From assembly GCA_044870295.1 (NCBI GenBank), contig JBIOYQ010000182.1, positions 1 to 32,515 of the forward strand: a stretch of 32,515 bases of DNA. Direction: 5' to 3'. This stretch comes from AC-52 sp044870295. GTDB taxonomy: Bacteria > Actinomycetota > UBA4738. The notes under the pieces are model-generated. The model ran no database searches. It was not told the DNA's origin and was given only the letters and a program-made list of their open reading frames with translations. The position numbers and the translations under genes were made by a program. The number at the start of each line of letters is the position of its first letter. Position 1 is the first letter of the stretch. Positions 6,260 to 13,732 of the stretch are shown here, in pieces.

Positions 6260-7173
6260 GCCGCCGAGCCCTCCGATCCGACCATGGATCCGGCCCGGAC
6301 CACCGGTGCGGCTGACTGGGGAGAGGCCAGCCAGGCATCGTCGATCTCACCTTCGAACACCCGGACCGCCGGGCCGGTCAGCACGACGTGGTCATCGCTC
6401 CCCCACGCCACCCGGAGGACACCTCCCGGGAACTCGACCTCGGTAGTGCGGTCGGTCAGCGACGCCAGCGAGGACGCCACCAGCGCCGCGCACGCCCCCG
6501 TGCCGCACGCCATGGTCTCCCCGACGCCTCGCTCCCAGACCCGGACATGGACCCGGCCGTCGATCACCTTGACGAACTCCACGTTCGTCCGGTTGGGGAA
6601 GTCGGGCCGATGCTCCACGGTGCTCCCGATCCTCGGGACGTCCACGGCCGAGAGGTCGTCCTCGGGCTCCAGGAACAACACGACGTGCGGATTCCCCATG
6701 GACAGCGCGGTGGCCGGATAGGTCCGGCCCATGACGTCGAGGGTCTGGCCGATGAACGTTCCCGACGGGTCGCCCGCCATCGGGATGCTCGCGCGCTCGA
6801 AGGATGGTGCCCCCATGTCGACGGTCACCGTCCGGACGGCCCCGTCCGAGACGTCGAGCACGAGATGCTTGACCCCCGCCCGGGTGAGCACGTCCAGCTC
6901 GGTCCGGCTGGTGAGTCCCCCATCGAAGACGGCCTTCGCCAGGCAGCGGATCCCGTTGCCGCACATCTCGGCCGGGGCCCCTTCGGCGTTGTAGTAGTCC
7001 ATGAAGAAGTCGGCGTCCCTCGTCGGGGCGATGCGGATCAGCCCGTCCCCGCCCACGCCCCGGTGGCGGTCGCACAGCGCCGCGATCACGGCCGGCGTCA
7101 GGTGGATCCGGTCGTCGAGGTCCTCGATCATGACGAAGTCGTTGCCCGTCCCGTGATACTTCGCGAACCGCAT
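6256..7173 (-). CDS. dapF: Diaminopimelate epimerase
   Basis: DapF interconverts LL- and meso-diaminopimelate, the branch point for lysine and wall crosslinks. The 305-residue product has both catalytic cysteines: Cys71 in AEMCGNGIRC and Cys223 in MACGTGACAA, plus the N-terminal KYHGTGNDFV motif. ATG 7173 follows the miaA stop directly (TAG-ATG) and has GGAGGG just upstream. Its stop overlaps the dapL start by GTGA, indicating translational coupling. It is the third gene of a miaB-miaA-dapF-dapL unit. Confidence 0.97.
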   Translation of the reverse strand: MRFAKYHGTGNDFVMIEDLDDRIHLTPAVIAALCDRHRGVGGDGLIRIAPTRDADFFMDYYNAEGAPAEMCGNGIRCLAKAVFDGGLTSRTELDVLTRAGVKHLVLDVSDGAVRTVTVDMGAPSFERASIPMAGDPSGTFIGQTLDVMGRTYPATALSMGNPHVVLFLEPEDDLSAVDVPRIGSTVEHRPDFPNRTNVEFVKVIDGRVHVRVWERGVGETMACGTGACAALVASSLASLTDRTTEVEFPGGVLRVAWGSDDHVVLTGPAVRVFEGEIDDAWLASPQSAAPVVRAGSMVGSEGSAA

Positions 7174-8148
7174 CTATCCCTCCGCTGGGACCATCTCCGG
7201 CGTCCCGGACGGGCCGGCCTGAACCACCCCGGTCGTCTCGAGGTACGCGGCGATCCGATCGGCGACGCCGACGGCGCCGTCCTCACCCGCCGGGAACCAC
7301 CGGATCCGCGGGTCCCGTCGCAGCCACGCCAGCTGCCGCCGAGCGAGGGCCTTCGTCCGCCTGACCGTGACCGCGGCCGCCTCTTCCTCGCTCATCGACC
7401 CACCAAGGCAGGCGACGGCCTCAGCGTACCCGATGGCCTGTGACGAGGTGAGGAAGGGACCCGCTCCTCGATCGAGCAGCGCGCGCGTCTCGGCGAGCAA
7501 CCCGGGGAGCATGCCCTCGACCCGCCGCTCGATCCTTCGGTGCAGGGCCGCCCGGTCGAGGTCGACGCCCGCGGCCCTCACGCCCCCCGGCTGAAACCGG
7601 TCCCACGCGACGTACTGCTCCGAGAAGGGGCGACCCGTCATGGCCGCCACCTCCAGCGCCCGAACCGTGCGGCGGGCGTTCATCGGTTCGATCCGCCCGG
7701 CGGCGGCAGGGTCGAGCCCGGCCAGCCGTCGGTACAGCAGGTCGGGCCCGAGCACGGCGGCCTCGGCCTGGAGCAACGCCCGGATCTCGGGCGAGGTTCC
7801 AGGGAACGCCAGGCCGTCCACGACGGCCCGGTAGTAGAGGCCGCCCCCGCCCACCAGGAGGGCGCGGTTGCCGCGGGTCCGGATGTCGTGCACGGCGCCC
7901 CGGGCCAGCTCTTGGAAGCGGGCCACGGAGAACGACTCGGTCGGGGCCGCGACATCGATGAGGTGATGGGGAACGGCGGCGCGCTGCGCGGCGTCGGGCT
8001 TGGCCGTACCGACGTCCATACCGTGGTAGACCAGCATCGAGTCGACGCAGACGATCTCGGCCCCCAGGGCCCCAGCCACGACCACGGAGGCCTCGGTCTT
8101 CCCCGACGCGGTCGGTCCGACCAGCGCCAGCAGCGGTGAGTCGGTCAT
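7174..8148 (-). CDS. miaA: tRNA dimethylallyltransferase MiaA
   Basis: MiaA adds a dimethylallyl group to A37 of tRNAs reading UNN codons. The 324-residue protein has the P-loop GPTASGKT (11-18), the VDSMLVYHGMDVGTAKP segment (about 35-51) and the GGGGLYYRAVVDGL motif (about 100-113). The ATG overlaps the miaB stop as ATGA. MiaB acts on the i6A product of MiaA, so the pair forms a two-step tRNA modification unit. Confidence 0.96.
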   Translation of the reverse strand: MTDSPLLALVGPTASGKTEASVVVAGALGAEIVCVDSMLVYHGMDVGTAKPDAAQRAAVPHHLIDVAAPTESFSVARFQELARGAVHDIRTRGNRALLVGGGGLYYRAVVDGLAFPGTSPEIRALLQAEAAVLGPDLLYRRLAGLDPAAAGRIEPMNARRTVRALEVAAMTGRPFSEQYVAWDRFQPGGVRAAGVDLDRAALHRRIERRVEGMLPGLLAETRALLDRGAGPFLTSSQAIGYAEAVACLGGSMSEEEAAAVTVRRTKALARRQLAWLRRDPRIRWFPAGEDGAVGVADRIAAYLETTGVVQAGPSGTPEMVPAEG

Positions 8149-9497
8149 GCCGGGACTCCCACCTGGACCGCGCTCCCCGCAGGCACCAGGTGGCCGTCCA
8201 GATGATGGGGATGGGCCTGGGTGACCTCGGCCATGGCGACCGACCCCGGAGCGAGCGATCCCTCCACGTGCACCAGCTTGTTCCCGCGGGTCCTGCCGGC
8301 CAGCTTCGACTTGCGACCGGGACCTTCGATCATGATCTCCAGGTGCGCGCCGACCAGCGCTCGGTTCTTCTCCACCGAGATGGCCTCCTGGACCTCCACC
8401 AGCCGATCGAACCTTCGCTGCACCGCTTCTTTGGGAACCTGATCCGCGAACGTGGCCGCCACGGTCCCCGGCCGTGGGGAGTATTGGAAGGTGAAGGCGG
8501 CGTCGAATCGCGCCTCCTCCACGACAAGGAGCGTCGCCTCGAAGTCGTCATCCGTCTCGCCGGGGAACCCGACGATGATGTCGGTGGTGACCGCGACGGT
8601 GGGGATGGCCGCCCGGATGCGCCGGAGCCATTCGAGGTAGCGATCCGACCGATAGGACCGTTGCATCGCCTTGAGGATCCGGTCCGACCCCGATTGCAGC
8701 GGGAAGTGGATGTGTTCGCACACCGCAGGGGAATCGGCCATGGCCTCGATGACGTCGTCGGTGAAGTCATGCGGGTGTGGGCTGGTGAACCGGATGCGCC
8801 GGATCCCGTCGACCTCGCTCAGGAGCCGGAGGAGGCTGCCGAACAGCGGCCGCCGGCTCGACCCCGGCACGGTCAGGTCGCGACCGTACGTGTTCACGTT
8901 CTGGCCCAACAGCGTGATCTCGACCACGCCCCGGCGGGCGAGCCCCTGGACCTCGGACAGGATCTCGCCGACCGGCCTGGATCGCTGTGGCCCCCTCACC
9001 AGCGGGACGATGCAGAACGTGCACCGGTTGTCGCACCCGACGCTGACCGAGACCCATGCATGCCATGCGGACGCTCGATGGGCCGGCAGGGCGCTGGGGA
9101 AGACCTCCGTGTACTCGCGGACGTCCATCTGGGGTCCGTCGCGCTGCGCCGCGCGGATCAGCTCCAGGAGGCCCGGAAGGGCGTAGGTTCCGACCACGAC
9201 GTCGACCCACGGCGCGCGCTGCTGGATAAGCCCCCGGTCCTTCTGCGCCAGGCATCCGGCCACCACGATTCGCATGGCCGGGTTCTGCTCCTTGAGCGGC
9301 TTGAGATGCCCGAGGCTGCCGTACAGTCGGTTGTCCGCGTTCTCCCGGACCGCGCACGTGTTGATGACCACGACCTGTGCGTCCGCGGCGTCGTCCGATG
9401 GAACGTACCCCTCCGACTCCAGCAGGCCCGCGATCCGTTCGGAGTCGTGCTCGTTCATCTGAAAGCCGAACGTGCGCAGGAGATAGCGCGGGGTCAT
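8145..9497 (-). CDS. miaB: tRNA-2-methylthio-N6-dimethylallyladenosine synthase MiaB, auxiliary-cluster cysteine altered
   Basis: MiaB is a radical-SAM methylthiotransferase acting on i6A37 of tRNA. The 450-residue product has the UPF0004 domain (about 4-125), the radical-SAM motif C155-x3-C159-x2-C162 (VGCDNRCTFC), and a C-terminal TRAM domain (about 375-440). Of the three N-terminal cysteines that hold the auxiliary 4Fe-4S cluster, Cys48 (NTCAVREN) and Cys82 (AGCLAQ) are present. The first is Phe12 (TFGFQMNEHDSE where the family has TFGCQMN). The codon is TTT, one base from TGT, and a rare codon here. The start is ATG 9497, giving the usual family N-terminus; TACATT six bases upstream could be a -10 for a leaderless message. 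Confidence 0.94.
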   Translation of the reverse strand: MTPRYLLRTFGFQMNEHDSERIAGLLESEGYVPSDDAADAQVVVINTCAVRENADNRLYGSLGHLKPLKEQNPAMRIVVAGCLAQKDRGLIQQRAPWVDVVVGTYALPGLLELIRAAQRDGPQMDVREYTEVFPSALPAHRASAWHAWVSVSVGCDNRCTFCIVPLVRGPQRSRPVGEILSEVQGLARRGVVEITLLGQNVNTYGRDLTVPGSSRRPLFGSLLRLLSEVDGIRRIRFTSPHPHDFTDDVIEAMADSPAVCEHIHFPLQSGSDRILKAMQRSYRSDRYLEWLRRIRAAIPTVAVTTDIIVGFPGETDDDFEATLLVVEEARFDAAFTFQYSPRPGTVAATFADQVPKEAVQRRFDRLVEVQEAISVEKNRALVGAHLEIMIEGPGRKSKLAGRTRGNKLVHVEGSLAPGSVAMAEVTQAHPHHLDGHLVPAGSAVQVGVPA

Positions 9498-9522
9498 GCG
9501 GCGAATGTAGCAGAGGCCTGTC

Positions 9523-9552
9523 GGCACGCCCGCCGGGGACGGCGGGCGTGCC
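9523..9552 (-). terminator. Strong hairpin terminator after the membrane-protein gene
   Basis: GGCACGCCCGCCG (9523-9535) and CGGCGGGCGTGCC (9540-9552) form a perfect 13-bp stem with a 4-base loop. It lies 28 bp past the stop of the upstream minus-strand gene and 25 bp before miaB. There is no U-tract, as is common for actinobacterial terminators. It would separate the rny unit from the miaB unit. Confidence 0.7.
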
Positions 9553-9580
9553 ACAGACGCGCTACGTGCGGGGAGTCGGA

Positions 9581-10099
9581 CTACGGAGCGACGGCCGTCG
9601 GTCCCGTCGCTACCACCGTGGTCGTCCGGGGTCCGAAGAACCCGCCGACCAACGCCACGACGGAGCCGCCCAGTGCCACCCACGCGCCGGGGTCGAGGTC
9701 GTTCACCGTGAAGTCCGCCCGGTACAACTGCACCAGGAACAACACGAAGACCGCGATCCCCAGGGCTCCGGCCAGGCTGGTGAGGACACCAGTGCGCGGG
9801 GCCAGACCGACGATGGCGATCAGCGCCAGGCCGACCATGACCGCGGCCAGTGCGGTCAGCCAGTTGTTGCCGGCGTGATCAAAGGAAGTGGACCACAGCG
9901 AGCGGACGCTGATGTCACTCGCGGCGTTGCCCCTGGCCCAGTCCATGAACGCGCTGAGGACCATGCCGGCAGCGCCCACCAACGACAAGATGATCCGCAC
10001 CGCGAGCCCCGCCCATCCCCACGTTCGCTGGCTCGTGGCGGGGACCGGGCTCACATGACTGTGGGCCGGCTCCACGTGCTCGTGCGCAGGGTCAACCAT
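9581..10099 (-). CDS. Hypothetical four-helix membrane protein
   Basis: I do not recognise a family. The 172-residue product has a histidine-rich N-terminus (HEHVEPAHSH, about 6-15), then four predicted membrane helices near 30-50, 78-99, 104-124 and 137-156. The last is glycine-rich (ALGGSVVALVGGFFG). ATG 10099 is preferred over the GTG at 10123 because AGGGG lies at a usable distance before it. It follows rny by 73 bp and ends before a strong terminator, so it may be the last gene of the rny unit. Confidence 0.7.
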   Translation of the reverse strand: MVDPAHEHVEPAHSHVSPVPATSQRTWGWAGLAVRIILSLVGAAGMVLSAFMDWARGNAASDISVRSLWSTSFDHAGNNWLTALAAVMVGLALIAIVGLAPRTGVLTSLAGALGIAVFVLFLVQLYRADFTVNDLDPGAWVALGGSVVALVGGFFGPRTTTVVATGPTAVAP

Positions 10100-10137
10100 C
10101 GGGATCACCCCTTTCCTAGTCACGGAGAGGTGTCCCC

Positions 10138-10153
10138 ACCCGGAACTCCGGGT
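10138..10153 (-). other. Short hairpin between rny and the membrane-protein gene
   Basis: ACCCGG-AACT-CCGGGT is a perfect 6-bp stem with a tetraloop, 20 bp past the rny stop. It has no U-tract. It may stabilise the rny 3' end or act as a weak terminator. Confidence 0.35.
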
Positions 10154-10172
10154 AAACGGACGGCCGGAAGCG

Positions 10173-11705
10173 CTACTTCGCGTACTCGACCGCTCGGATC
10201 TCCCGCACCACGGTGATCTTGATCTGGCCGGGATACTGCAGCTCTTCCTCCACCTGCTTCGCGATGTCTCGCGCCAGCACCTGGGCGGCGAGGTCGTCGA
10301 TGTCGCTCGGCTTGACCATCACCCGCACCTCGCGCCCGGCCTGCATGGCGAACGTCTTCTCGACGCCGGCGTAGGACGTGCAGATCTCCTCCAGCCGCTC
10401 CAGCCGCTTCACGTAGGTCTCCAACGACTCCCGCCTGGCCCCCGGCCGGCCGCCCGAGATGGCGTCGGCCGTCTGGGCCAGCACGGCCTCGATGGTCCGT
10501 TGCTCCACCTCGCCGTGATGGGACTCGATGGCGTGCACGACCTCCGGAGGCTCACGGAGGCGACGGGCCAACTCCGCCCCGATCAACGCGTGCGACCCCT
10601 CGACCTCGTGGGTGACGGCCTTCCCGATGTCGTGCATCAGTGCGCACCGCTTCACCAGCCTGGCGTCCACGCCCAGCTCGGCAGCGATGGCCGCCCCGAT
10701 GTGCGCCGACTCCACCAGGTGCCTCAGGACGTTCTGTCCGTATGACGTCCGGTACTGCAGGCGTCCGAGCACCTTGATCATCTCGGGATGGACGTCCGTG
10801 ATGCCGACGTCCGCGAGGGCCTCCTCCCCCGCCCGCTTGATCTGATCATCGACCTCCGCGATGGACCGCTCGTGCATCTCCTCGATCCGGGCTGGCTGGA
10901 TGCGCCCGTCGGACACGAGCTTCTCCAGGGTCAGCCTGGCCACCTCCCGGCGAACCGGGTCGAAGCAGGACAGGACCACGGCCTCGGGAGTGTCGTCGAT
11001 GATGAGGTTGACCCCCGTCAAGGCCTCGAAGGCCCGGATGTTGCGGCCCTCCCGGCCGATGATGCGGCCCTTCATGTCGTCCGAGGGCAGCGGGAACACC
11101 GACACCGTGGACTCGGCCGTCTGTTCCGAGGCCACGCGCTGGATGGCGATGGTGACGATCTTCCGGGCTCGCTTCTCGCCTTCCTCGCGGGCTCGCTGTT
11201 CGATCTCCCTGACCGTGGCCATGGCGTCGCGCTTGGCGACGTCGACGACCTGGGCGATGAGAGTCTCTTTCGCTTCCTGAGTGGTGAGCCGGCTCAGCCG
11301 CTCCAGCTCGCGCCGCTGATCCCCCACCCCCTTGGCCAGCTCGTCCCGCAACTCCTCGACGTCGCGGCGGGCCTGCTCGAGCTTCTGCTCCCGGCCCTGG
11401 AGCTCCCCGAGCTTGGCCTCCGCCGCCTCCTCGCGCTTGGTGAGCCGATCCTCGAGCCGTTTGACCTCCTGCCGGCGCGAACGGATGTCTTCCTCCGCGT
11501 CGCGCCGCATGGCGGAGATCTCGTCCTTGACCTCGACCAGTGACTGCCGCACCCGGGTCTCAGCCTCCAGCTCGGCGTCGGCCACGAGCTTCTCCGCCCG
11601 TAGCTCGGCCGTGGCCATGCGTCCGGAGACCAGGACCTTGCGTGCCAGGAATCCGCCGGCGAGGCCGGCCGCCAGGGCCACCACCACCGCCAGTACGGTG
11701 ATCAT
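10173..11705 (-). CDS. rny: Ribonuclease Y
   Basis: RNase Y is a membrane-anchored endoribonuclease that starts mRNA decay. The 510-residue protein has one N-terminal membrane helix (3-20), a long charged coiled coil (about 30-190), a KH RNA-binding domain (GRIIGREGRN at 213-222) and an HD phosphohydrolase domain with His358-Asp359 in CALMHDIGKA. The length matches the family. ATG 11705 follows GAGGAGGT. A promoter 220 bp upstream predicts a long leader that contains a mini-ORF and a stem pairing with this Shine-Dalgarno. RNase J and PNPase are also in the window. Confidence 0.96.
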   Translation of the reverse strand: MITVLAVVVALAAGLAGGFLARKVLVSGRMATAELRAEKLVADAELEAETRVRQSLVEVKDEISAMRRDAEEDIRSRRQEVKRLEDRLTKREEAAEAKLGELQGREQKLEQARRDVEELRDELAKGVGDQRRELERLSRLTTQEAKETLIAQVVDVAKRDAMATVREIEQRAREEGEKRARKIVTIAIQRVASEQTAESTVSVFPLPSDDMKGRIIGREGRNIRAFEALTGVNLIIDDTPEAVVLSCFDPVRREVARLTLEKLVSDGRIQPARIEEMHERSIAEVDDQIKRAGEEALADVGITDVHPEMIKVLGRLQYRTSYGQNVLRHLVESAHIGAAIAAELGVDARLVKRCALMHDIGKAVTHEVEGSHALIGAELARRLREPPEVVHAIESHHGEVEQRTIEAVLAQTADAISGGRPGARRESLETYVKRLERLEEICTSYAGVEKTFAMQAGREVRVMVKPSDIDDLAAQVLARDIAKQVEEELQYPGQIKITVVREIRAVEYAK

Positions 11706-11709
11706 CGGA

Positions 11710-11789
11710 ACCTCCTCACGTCATCGCAACCATCAACGCGTACGCGAGAGGCCGGCTCCGGCCACCTGCCCAGCGATCGACGTGGAGGT
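11710..11789 (-). promoter_or_regulatory. Shine-Dalgarno-sequestering structure in the rny leader
   Basis: In the minus-strand transcript, ACCTCC-ACGTC (11789-11779) is complementary to GACGT-GA-GGAGGT (11722-11710), which contains the rny Shine-Dalgarno. The pairing is 11 bp with a 2-nt bulge. The enclosed 56-nt loop holds a GGCCGG/CCGGCC hairpin (11750-11763) and the palindrome CGCGTACGCG (11738-11747). The structure would hide the ribosome site unless opened. Pairing is seen in sequence; regulation is inferred. Confidence 0.5.
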
Positions 11790-11814
11790 GATATGCGCGA
11801 ACGAGAGGCGTGGA

Positions 11815-11844
11815 CTAGCCCGGTGGGCCGGCCCTTCGCCTCAT
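11815..11844 (-). CDS. Nine-codon leader peptide candidate upstream of rny
   Basis: An ATG at 11844 follows GGGAGG at an ideal distance and opens a reading frame encoding MRRRAGPPG and TAG. It lies inside the predicted rny leader, 25 bases before the strand that pairs with the rny Shine-Dalgarno. The Pro-Pro-Gly end is a known slow motif for ribosomes dependent on EF-P, and the Arg run is charged. It may couple ribosome pausing to rny expression. It is too short for coding statistics. Confidence 0.4.
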   Translation of the reverse strand: MRRRAGPPG

Positions 11845-11932
11845 GCTTCCTCCCTCGACTTCCCTACCGACGGTCGTCAACGTGGTCGATTTCCGAGCTG
11901 ATGAACTTCCGGTTACGGCTTCTCGAATTCAC

Positions 11933-11961
11933 AATGTACGGCCGGCGGGCCGCGATTACAA
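11933..11961 (-). promoter_or_regulatory. Promoter of rny
   Basis: The minus strand has -35 TTGTAA (11961-11956), a 17-bp spacer and -10 TACATT (11938-11933). Transcription would start near 11926, leaving a leader of about 220 nt. The promoter begins 9 bp past the recX stop, in an unusually AT-rich patch. The rest of the 264-bp gap (11706-11969) holds the leader elements listed separately. Confidence 0.6.
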
Positions 11962-11969
11962 GAGGATGG

Positions 11970-12497
11970 TCAGTCCTGGCCGGTGTCCATCTCCAGGTCG
12001 GGAACCGGGTACGCCGCCTCGGCCAGGGCGATCCGACAGGCTTCCCTGGCCACCCGAGGACCGAATCCACGGCGCAGCAGCAGGCCGAACAGTCGCCGGA
12101 AGGCCACCTCCGGGTCCATATCCGAGAGCCGGAGAGCGCGCTTCCGGGCCAGGGCCAGGGCCCGATCGGTCTCCGCCGATGCGTCCGCCAGGGCGGCCTC
12201 GGCCACCTCCGGCGCCACGCCCTGCCTACGCAGGACCATGCGCACCTCGCGGTCGCCTACCAGGCGCCGACCCGCACGGTCGGCCACGACGGCTCGGGCG
12301 AACCGCTCGTCGTCCACCAGCCCGACCTGTTCGAGGTCCTGGATGGCCTGCTGGACCTCTTGGGGGTCGAATCCGGCCTGGATCAGTCGCCGTGACAGCT
12401 CGGCGCGGCTGCGCCAGCGCACGGCGAGCAGCCTGAGCGCGCGATCCTTGGCGGTCCCGCGAGGGGTCCTTCCCGTGCGAGGTGTTGGTGAGCCCAC
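11970..12497 (-). CDS. recX: Regulatory protein RecX
   Basis: RecX binds RecA filaments and limits their activity. The 175-residue product is made of helical three-helix repeats, with family-typical patches RALRLLAVRWRSRAELSRRL (about 20-39) and LEQVGLVDDERFARAVVADR (about 55-74). It starts at GTG 12497, 24 bp after the recA stop, with GGGGAAGGGG upstream. The recA-recX pair is a standard operon, so it should share the SOS promoter. Confidence 0.92.
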   Translation of the reverse strand: MGSPTPRTGRTPRGTAKDRALRLLAVRWRSRAELSRRLIQAGFDPQEVQQAIQDLEQVGLVDDERFARAVVADRAGRRLVGDREVRMVLRRQGVAPEVAEAALADASAETDRALALARKRALRLSDMDPEVAFRRLFGLLLRRGFGPRVAREACRIALAEAAYPVPDLEMDTGQD

Positions 12498-12521
12498 CGA
12501 GGCCCGACCGGCCCCTTCCCC

Positions 12522-13577
12522 TTAACCGACCGGCGCCCCGGCGGGCTCGCTCTCGGCCGCGTCGACGGCCACGATCTCGTCGTCGGTGAACGCGGTCAGG
12601 CCCACGGCCGCCCGTACCCGGCGCTCGACGTCCAGAGCGATGTCCGCGTGCTCGGCGAGGAACTGCTTGGCATTCTCCCGCCCCTGCCCGAGCTGGTCGC
12701 CGTCGTAGGTGAACCAGGCACCGCTCTTCTTGATGATCTCCGCGGCGACCGCCATGTCGATCAGGCTGCCCTCACGGGAGACGCCCTTGCCGTACACGAT
12801 GTCGAACTCAGCCTGCCGGAACGGCGGGGCGAGCTTGTTCTTGACCACCTTCACCCGGACCCGTGAACCGATCACCTCGGTCCCGTCCTTGATGTTCTCG
12901 ATCTTGCGGACGTCGAGCCGGACCGACGCGTAGAACTTCAGGGCACGGCCGCCCGGCGTGGTCTCCGGGTTGCCGAACATGACGCCGATCTTCTCCCGGA
13001 GCTGGTTGATGAATAGGGTGGTGCATTCGAACCGGGAGAGCGAGCCGGCGAGCTTGCGCATGGCCTGGGACATGAGCCGGGCCTGAAGGCCGACGTGGGA
13101 GTCGCCCATCTCGCCTTCGATCTCGGCTTTGGGCACCAGGGCGGCCACCGAGTCCACGACCACGAGGTCAACGGCGCCGGACCGGACCATCATGTCGGCG
13201 ATCTCGAGCGCCTGCTCACCGTGGTCGGGCTGGGACACCAGGAGCTCGTCGATGTTCACGCCGAGGGCCCGCGCGTAGGTGGGGTCGAGGGCGTGCTCGG
13301 CGTCGATGAAGATCGCAATGCCGCCCATCCGCTGAGCCTCCGCGATGATGTGAAGACAGACCGTGGTCTTGCCCGAGCCTTCCGGGCCGAAGACCTCGAT
13401 GATGCGGCCGCGAGGGATGCCGCCGATGCCCAGGGCGATGTCGAGCGTCAACGAACCCGTCGGGATCACCGACACACCCTGACCGGCCGGATGCTCGCCC
13501 AGGCGCATCACGGCTCCCTTCCCAAACTGTCGCTCGATCTGGGCGAGCGTCACGTCGAGCATCTTCTCCCGTTCCAT
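12522..13577 (-). CDS. recA: Recombinase RecA
   Basis: RecA forms filaments on single-stranded DNA, drives strand exchange and triggers LexA self-cleavage. The 351-residue protein has Walker A GPEGSGKT (64-71), the Walker B-like LVVVDSVAAL, the FINQLREKIGVMFGNPETTPGG L2 loop region and the KNKLAPPF segment. ATG 13577 is used because GGGAGGT lies 8 bases before it; the in-frame upstream codons lack family similarity. The 151-bp upstream gap contains an SOS-box promoter, a palindrome shared with nrdJ, and a possible second damage promoter. Confidence 0.98.
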   Translation of the reverse strand: MEREKMLDVTLAQIERQFGKGAVMRLGEHPAGQGVSVIPTGSLTLDIALGIGGIPRGRIIEVFGPEGSGKTTVCLHIIAEAQRMGGIAIFIDAEHALDPTYARALGVNIDELLVSQPDHGEQALEIADMMVRSGAVDLVVVDSVAALVPKAEIEGEMGDSHVGLQARLMSQAMRKLAGSLSRFECTTLFINQLREKIGVMFGNPETTPGGRALKFYASVRLDVRKIENIKDGTEVIGSRVRVKVVKNKLAPPFRQAEFDIVYGKGVSREGSLIDMAVAAEIIKKSGAWFTYDGDQLGQGRENAKQFLAEHADIALDVERRVRAAVGLTAFTDDEIVAVDAAESEPAGAPVG

Positions 13578-13646
13578 CCGCGGAACCTCCCTCGAGCCGA
13601 TCACGAGCCGGTGGATGGGCCGACTACCTTCCCTTCATCGAGGCGG

Positions 13647-13668
13647 ACTGTACCAGCGGGGTACGACA
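13647..13668 (-). promoter_or_regulatory. Possible PafBC (RecA-NDp)-type second recA promoter
   Basis: On the minus strand TGTCGTAC (13668-13661), 8 bp, then TACAGT (13652-13647) resembles the mycobacterial LexA-independent motif TGTCRGTG-N8-TAnnnT. The spacing and the -10 fit, but the 3' half of the first block does not. The start would lie about 63 nt before the recA ATG. Confidence 0.35.
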
Positions 13669-13669
13669 C

Positions 13670-13688
13670 AAATTACACCCGTGTCGTT
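13670..13688. promoter_or_regulatory. Palindromic element in the recA leader, shared with nrdJ
   Basis: AAATTACACCCGTGTCGTT matches the nrdJ element (1076-1094) at 15 of 19 positions. It sits 9 to 27 bases downstream of the predicted SOS promoter start and 93-111 bp before the recA ATG. The nrdJ copy is 84-102 bp before its start codon. It overlaps a 7-bp inverted repeat ACGACAC/GTGTCGT (13663-13669, 13681-13687). Confidence 0.45.
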
Positions 13689-13703
13689 TCCGCTGCGAAC
13701 CGG

Positions 13704-13732
13704 ATGCTACTCGAACACGTGTTCGAGGTCAA
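13704..13732 (-). promoter_or_regulatory. SOS promoter of recA with a perfect LexA box
   Basis: The minus strand has -35 TTGACC (13732-13727), a 17-bp spacer and -10 TAGCAT (13709-13704). The spacer is one base plus the perfect 16-bp palindrome TCGAACACGTGTTCGA (13711-13726). This is the same architecture as the LysM-gene promoter and predicts tight LexA repression. The box starts 3 bp from the thpR stop. Confidence 0.88.

Noticed and set aside
8136..9878. Plus-strand frame opposite miaB
   Set aside because: Antisense shadow with Arg/His/Asp-rich composition and no domain.
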